Shown: positions 7,550 to 10,402 of the stretch, one piece after another
Position numbering within the stretch: the first letter of the stretch is position 1
Layout: the number at the start of each line of letters is the position of its first letter
Source of the DNA: Kiritimatiellia bacterium
GTDB taxonomy: Bacteria; Verrucomicrobiota; Kiritimatiellia; RFP12; UBA1067
Length of the DNA: 10,402 nucleotides
Reading direction: 5' to 3'
Assembly (NCBI GenBank): GCA_017521065.1
Contig: JAFXEA010000275.1
Span: forward strand, 1-10,402
Notes under the pieces: model-generated
What the model saw: only the letters and a program-made list of their open reading frames with translations
Database searches by the model: none
Told to the model about the DNA's origin: nothing
Made by a program: the position numbers and the translations under genes

Positions 7550-8734
7550 TTATGCGATGGCGTTTTTCCGGAAGGTGCCAGGCGAAATATTGTGGCATTT
7601 GCGGAATACCGCCTCGAAGGTCTTGACGCTTTTGTAGCCGCATTCAATGGCGACATTGGCGATTGTGCGGTTAGATTCGCAAAGGGCTTTTTCCGCCAGT
7701 TCCATGCGTCTGTCTTCAATCATCCGGCGTATGGAAGTATTTTCTATTTCATAGAATCTGAGATCTGCAAGCCGACGCGATATCTTCAGGTGCTTCACTA
7801 CATCGGCAACACCAATCCCTTTAGATGCGTTATCGTAAATGAATCGTTGCGCTTTCTTGACCAGATGCGCAGCCGGTGTAAGCGGTTTTGTCGATTCGCG
7901 TTCAACAACCCTCAAAGGCGGAATTGTGCGTGTGCAGGGTTTGTGTGACGACCTGGTCATGAGAGCATTCAATTCCATTGCCGCAAGAAAGCCTACACGC
8001 TCATGATCCGGCTGTATGCTGGAGAGAGCCGGTTTTGCGAATTCGCACAAAAGTCCGTCATTGTCCACTCCAAGGATAGAAACCTGTCCTGGTATGGATA
8101 TGGCATGCTCACGGCAGACTTTGGCGGCCTGTACGGCATATGGATCGTAGAATGTCATTATTGCGGCAGGTTTCGGCAGCGACATGATCCAACGCGATAG
8201 ATTGTCTGCGTTGATCCGCTCATCAGGCGCCGTAGGCGACTTGAAGGTGAAGCACTTCTTGCCGGCCTGGGCGAGAGCCTCGCGAAAGCCCTGTTCTCTC
8301 AGGTTCGGATAATTTGGCCTGTCTCCCGAATAGAGAAAGCCGAACGAATTGAAGCTTCCCAAGGAAAGAAAATGCTTTGCGCCCATAGCGCCAATGGCGA
8401 TATCATCGCAGTTTACGTATGAGGTCTTGCTCCCGCGAGGGCGTGAAGCCATTGCGCCTGGCCGACAGATGCATACTGCCGGCATGGAGTCCTTCATCAT
8501 GATTTCACTCAACGTTGCGTCGGAAATGTCGCTGGTTATTATTCCGTCTATGCCTTCGGATGCTATGTCTAAAATTCTCTCGGGACGGGTGGCGTTCGGC
8601 AGGTGGACAAGCCGGATATCCCAGCCGATGCGCGTTTTCGCGTAATTGAATATGCCTGAAAGGATTTCGCGCCCCGACAGGTTGTTCGTCCATAGGGCGA
8701 TGACGATTTTCCGTTTCTTTATTTTGCTTGCCAT
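7550..8734 (-). CDS. XylR-type transcriptional regulator (LacI-like sugar-binding domain plus AraC HTH)
   Basis: This 394-residue cytoplasmic regulator has a periplasmic-binding-protein-like sensor at residues 8-270: KIVIALWTNN (9-18), GIDGIITSDI (61-70), DDIAIGAMGAKHFLSLG (110-126), SVSILGVDND-like QVSILGVDNDGLLCEFAKPALSSI (217-240). An AraC-type DNA-binding domain follows at about 288-392, with a first helix-turn-helix near 307-326 (VADVVKHLKISRRLADLRF) and a second near 357-385 (TIANVAIECGYKSVKTFEAV). The architecture matches E. coli XylR, in which a pentose switches on catabolic genes. The real inducer here is unknown; rhamnose or another released sugar is plausible. It lies directly upstream of the hydrolase operon on the same strand, 211 bases before the first gene, and is its obvious regulator. 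No Shine-Dalgarno precedes the ATG. Confidence 0.92.
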   Translation of the reverse strand: MASKIKKRKIVIALWTNNLSGREILSGIFNYAKTRIGWDIRLVHLPNATRPERILDIASEGIDGIITSDISDATLSEIMMKDSMPAVCICRPGAMASRPRGSKTSYVNCDDIAIGAMGAKHFLSLGSFNSFGFLYSGDRPNYPNLREQGFREALAQAGKKCFTFKSPTAPDERINADNLSRWIMSLPKPAAIMTFYDPYAVQAAKVCREHAISIPGQVSILGVDNDGLLCEFAKPALSSIQPDHERVGFLAAMELNALMTRSSHKPCTRTIPPLRVVERESTKPLTPAAHLVKKAQRFIYDNASKGIGVADVVKHLKISRRLADLRFYEIENTSIRRMIEDRRMELAEKALCESNRTIANVAIECGYKSVKTFEAVFRKCHNISPGTFRKNAIA

Positions 8735-8761
8735 GCAGTCAATTATATCATGGCCTGCATG
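8732..8761 (-). repeat. 7-bp inverted repeat CATGCAG/CTGCATG flanking the regulator -10
   Basis: CATGCAG (8732-8738) and CTGCATG (8755-8761) are perfect inverted copies separated by 16 bp, centred on the extended -10, and one arm covers the start codon. The outer arm lies upstream of the expected transcription start, so this cannot form an mRNA hairpin and is better read as a DNA operator, possibly for autoregulation. The core TGCAG also occurs in the direct repeat at the operon promoter. Confidence 0.4.
8742..8750 (-). promoter_or_regulatory. Extended -10 promoter giving a probably leaderless regulator mRNA
   Basis: TGATATAAT (8750-8742) is a perfect extended -10 (TGnTATAAT). Seven bases separate it from the ATG at 8734, so transcription would begin at or next to the start codon. 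No purine-rich Shine-Dalgarno lies before the ATG. A TTGACA at 8765-8760 is only 12 bp upstream, too close for normal -35 use. The transcript is therefore probably leaderless. Confidence 0.55.
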
Positions 8762-8821
8762 TCAATGCGTCACTCAAGGTCTTACACTCATGCACGGCGA
8801 CCACCAACGTCGTATCCAGAA

Positions 8822-8992
8822 CTAAACGTGCCGTCTTGTGTACTTGCTAAGAAAGCGCAACGCGCGGCCATAAGGCGCTGCAAAGCGCCGCAGAAAGGAA
8901 TCGGGGATGACGCGACGTATAGCGACGCCGCCGACAAGCCCCGCACCGCCGAGTCCTAGCCTCTTAAGAAATTCACGTTTTGATATCTGCAT
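8822..8992 (-). pseudogene. 56-residue Tat-like signal frame, probable remnant of an exported protein
   Basis: ATG 8992-8990 is preceded by AGAGGA with 6 bases between, and the frame ends at TAG 8824-8822. The N-terminus MQISKREFLKRLGLGGAGLV closely resembles a Tat signal (S-R-R-x-F-L-K, with Lys for the first Arg), usually found in front of a cofactor-containing or early-folding protein. Only about 30 residues follow (from GGVAIRRVIPDSF to the basic end KYTRRHV), and they match no domain I know. Only 87 bases remain before the regulator gene, too little for a lost mature domain even with a frameshift, so a deletion is the simplest reading. A genuine small protein is the alternative. The frame begins 42 bases after the GH42-like gene and probably shared its transcript. 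Confidence 0.5.
8874..8889. repeat. Small perfect hairpin inside the Tat-like frame
   Basis: GGCGCT (8874-8879) pairs with AGCGCC (8884-8889) around a four-base loop. It has no following T run on the minus strand and lies within the reading frame, so I do not call it a terminator. Confidence 0.3.
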
Positions 8993-9034
8993 TTTGATTC
9001 CTCTTATCAAGAAAAGGTTGCGTCCAAGGGCGGC

Positions 9035-10402
9035 TCAGCGATCCGTGGCGAAAAGCCAGGTTCCAGGGCCGGGGGCGTCAAAGGTGAACTCCGTGATGGA
9101 TTCGCCGATTTCACGCCGAACAGGGTAAAGCTCGCTGACGCGTGCGGCACGCGGGAGGCGGATTGTCTGGCGTCCGGCCTTGCCTACGTGCAGTCCAACG
9201 TAGCCGGCGTTCGCATAGAGCGAGGCCTCGCCGTCGTCGTTGTAAATGTGCACCCCGCTCTCTGCGCAGATTCCGCGCCAGACTTGGCGCGTGACCGGCA
9301 CTGCCATTGCCCCATTCGGATCCACCGGCCACACGATCCGCTTCCCTGCAGCACGCAGCCTCTCCAGCACCGCCCGCTTCGCCGGCGTGACATGGTGGAG
9401 GTTGGGGAAGAAGTATACCCGGTATTCCTTAAGGCGTCCGGCGGCAAGATCGCCAAACGATGCCGTGTCAAACGGCACCCCCGCATGCCCAAGTTCGGTG
9501 ATCTGCGCGGTCGCCTCCATCAAATGGCGTTTGGCGGGGTATGCCACGTTCGTAAACATGATGCTCTCGTAGTCGCCAACCACCAGGATCTCCGCCGCGC
9601 TCGTGCAGTCCGCCTGACGCGCACGAATTGGCAGCAGACGCCGGAAGAAGTCGGCGTAGACCGTATCGGCGTACCAGCCTTGGCCGAAGTCGTAGTACCA
9701 GAAGCCGCATCCCCAGCAGAGGGTGGAGACGAAGTCGCGCGAGAGAACGGCCAGATCCTCCTCGTAGTTGGAAGAATACCTGCAGTACAGGTTGTACGAT
9801 ACGCTCGTGGAGTTGTCCGCCTCCATCAACGAGAGCTTGCCGCGGCTGCGCGTACCCTCCAGCAGTGCACGCGCATACTGCGGCGCACCCAGTTTCCGCT
9901 GGTCAGGTCCATAGCAAAAGGGTCCGCACTGGAAGTCGACCCACGGCGAATCGAGGATCGCGTCGTTTTCGATGTGGCATCCCTCCGCCGCCTCGGACAG
10001 CGCAAAGAAGTAGCCGCAGTAGTTGCCCACCAGAGCGCGTCCACCACATGCCTCTTTGACCGCGCGGTTGAACGCGAGGAGGCAGTCTCGCAGCACGGCC
10101 GCGTGACATCGTTCGTAGTCCAGAACCATCCGGTCGCGCTCCTCATCGCGCATCCCCAGTCCCGCTGAGGTCCGGAGCCGCGCTTCCATAGACGGCAGCT
10201 CCGCACATTCAAAGGTGGCGGTGGAGTCGTTCCATGCACGCCGCAGCGCCTCCACGTCGCCATCGTACGCCCGTCGAAGCCATGCGCGGAAGGCCTTCGT
10301 CATCGCCAGACCGTTGTCCGGCATCAAGTTGCGCATGCCGTAATAGTGCCACTCGTGGTTGATGCCCTAGTCCGTGCGGTAGGCGATGATGCGCGCCGCA
10401 AA
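9035..10402 (-). pseudogene. GH42-like beta-galactosidase, 5' end outside window, interrupted by in-frame TAG
   Basis: From the window edge the frame reads FAARIIAYRTD, stop (TAG 10369-10367), GINHEWHYYGMRNLMPDNGLAM and then open to TGA at 9037-9035. Residues on both sides read as one protein, so the stop looks like a CAG-to-TAG change. Counting from the edge codon, E17 in NHEW is the likely clan A acid/base and E194 in LSLMEADNS a likely nucleophile. Residues about 269-367 (EILVVGDYES to RIVWPVDPNG) resemble the class-I-amidotransferase-like trimerisation domain of GH42 enzymes, and about 400-455 a small C-terminal beta domain. Restart at the ATG at 10336 would give 433 residues without the acid/base Glu, so that product should be inactive. 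The gene seems richer in G+C than the regulator beside it. A sequencing error remains possible. Confidence 0.7.

Noticed and set aside
8760..8765. TTGACA (minus strand) as a -35 box for the regulator
   Set aside because: Only 12 bp separate it from the TATAAT; no normal sigma-70 spacing fits, and the extended -10 can work without it.
8874..8889. GC-rich hairpin as a rho-independent terminator
   Set aside because: No T run follows it on the minus strand and it lies inside a reading frame.
10367..10369. TAG reassigned to Gln as the genetic code of this organism
   Set aside because: The other recognisable genes have no internal TAG, and one small frame seems to end in TAG; a single site is better explained by mutation or error.
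1..10402. CRISPR arrays, tRNA or rRNA genes, insertion sequences, phage genes
   Set aside because: I found no regularly spaced repeats, no tRNA-like cloverleaf and no transposase or phage protein in either strand.

Overview
The window reads as a carbohydrate-degradation locus of a Gram-negative bacterium. All genes that look real lie on the minus strand, so transcription runs from high to low coordinates. Secreted alpha-L-rhamnosidase-like enzymes, a SUMF1-fold protein with an N-terminal beta-rich domain, and a XylR-type regulator (sugar-binding domain plus AraC DNA-binding domain) together suggest the PVC group, such as Kiritimatiellota, Lentisphaerota or Verrucomicrobiota. That placement is inference from gene content. 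There is no rRNA or other taxonomic marker here.

Region A (10402 down to about 8820) holds two apparently damaged genes. The first is the body of a GH42-like beta-galactosidase whose reading frame is open at the window edge but interrupted by an in-frame TAG (10367-10369), five codons before the likely catalytic acid/base Glu. The second is a 56-residue frame that has a good ribosome binding site and a Tat-like N-terminus but almost no mature domain. The GH42-like gene looks clearly more GC-rich than the regulator next to it.

Region B (8761 to 7550) is the regulator gene. Its start codon sits 7 bases after an extended -10 element with no Shine-Dalgarno, so its mRNA is probably leaderless. 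A 7-bp inverted repeat flanks the -10. Region C (7549 to 7339) is the operon control region, with a -35/-10 pair at 17 bp spacing and a direct repeat around the -10.

Region D (7338 to 1) is one tightly packed operon: a 53-residue secreted peptide with the best ribosome binding site in the window, a SUMF1-fold protein lacking the copper-binding cysteines of true formylglycine-generating enzymes, a GH39/GH5-like clan A hydrolase with a CBM9-like C-terminus, a 534-residue secreted protein of unassigned family, a GH78 alpha-L-rhamnosidase, and the first 110 codons of a second GH78-like protein. Three junctions are 4-base ATGA overlaps and one is a 13-base gap containing a Shine-Dalgarno, so production is probably translationally coupled. 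A reasonable model is that the regulator senses a sugar released from a rhamnose-containing glycan and controls this set of exported enzymes. No transporter, SusC/D pair or sulfatase is visible in the window.
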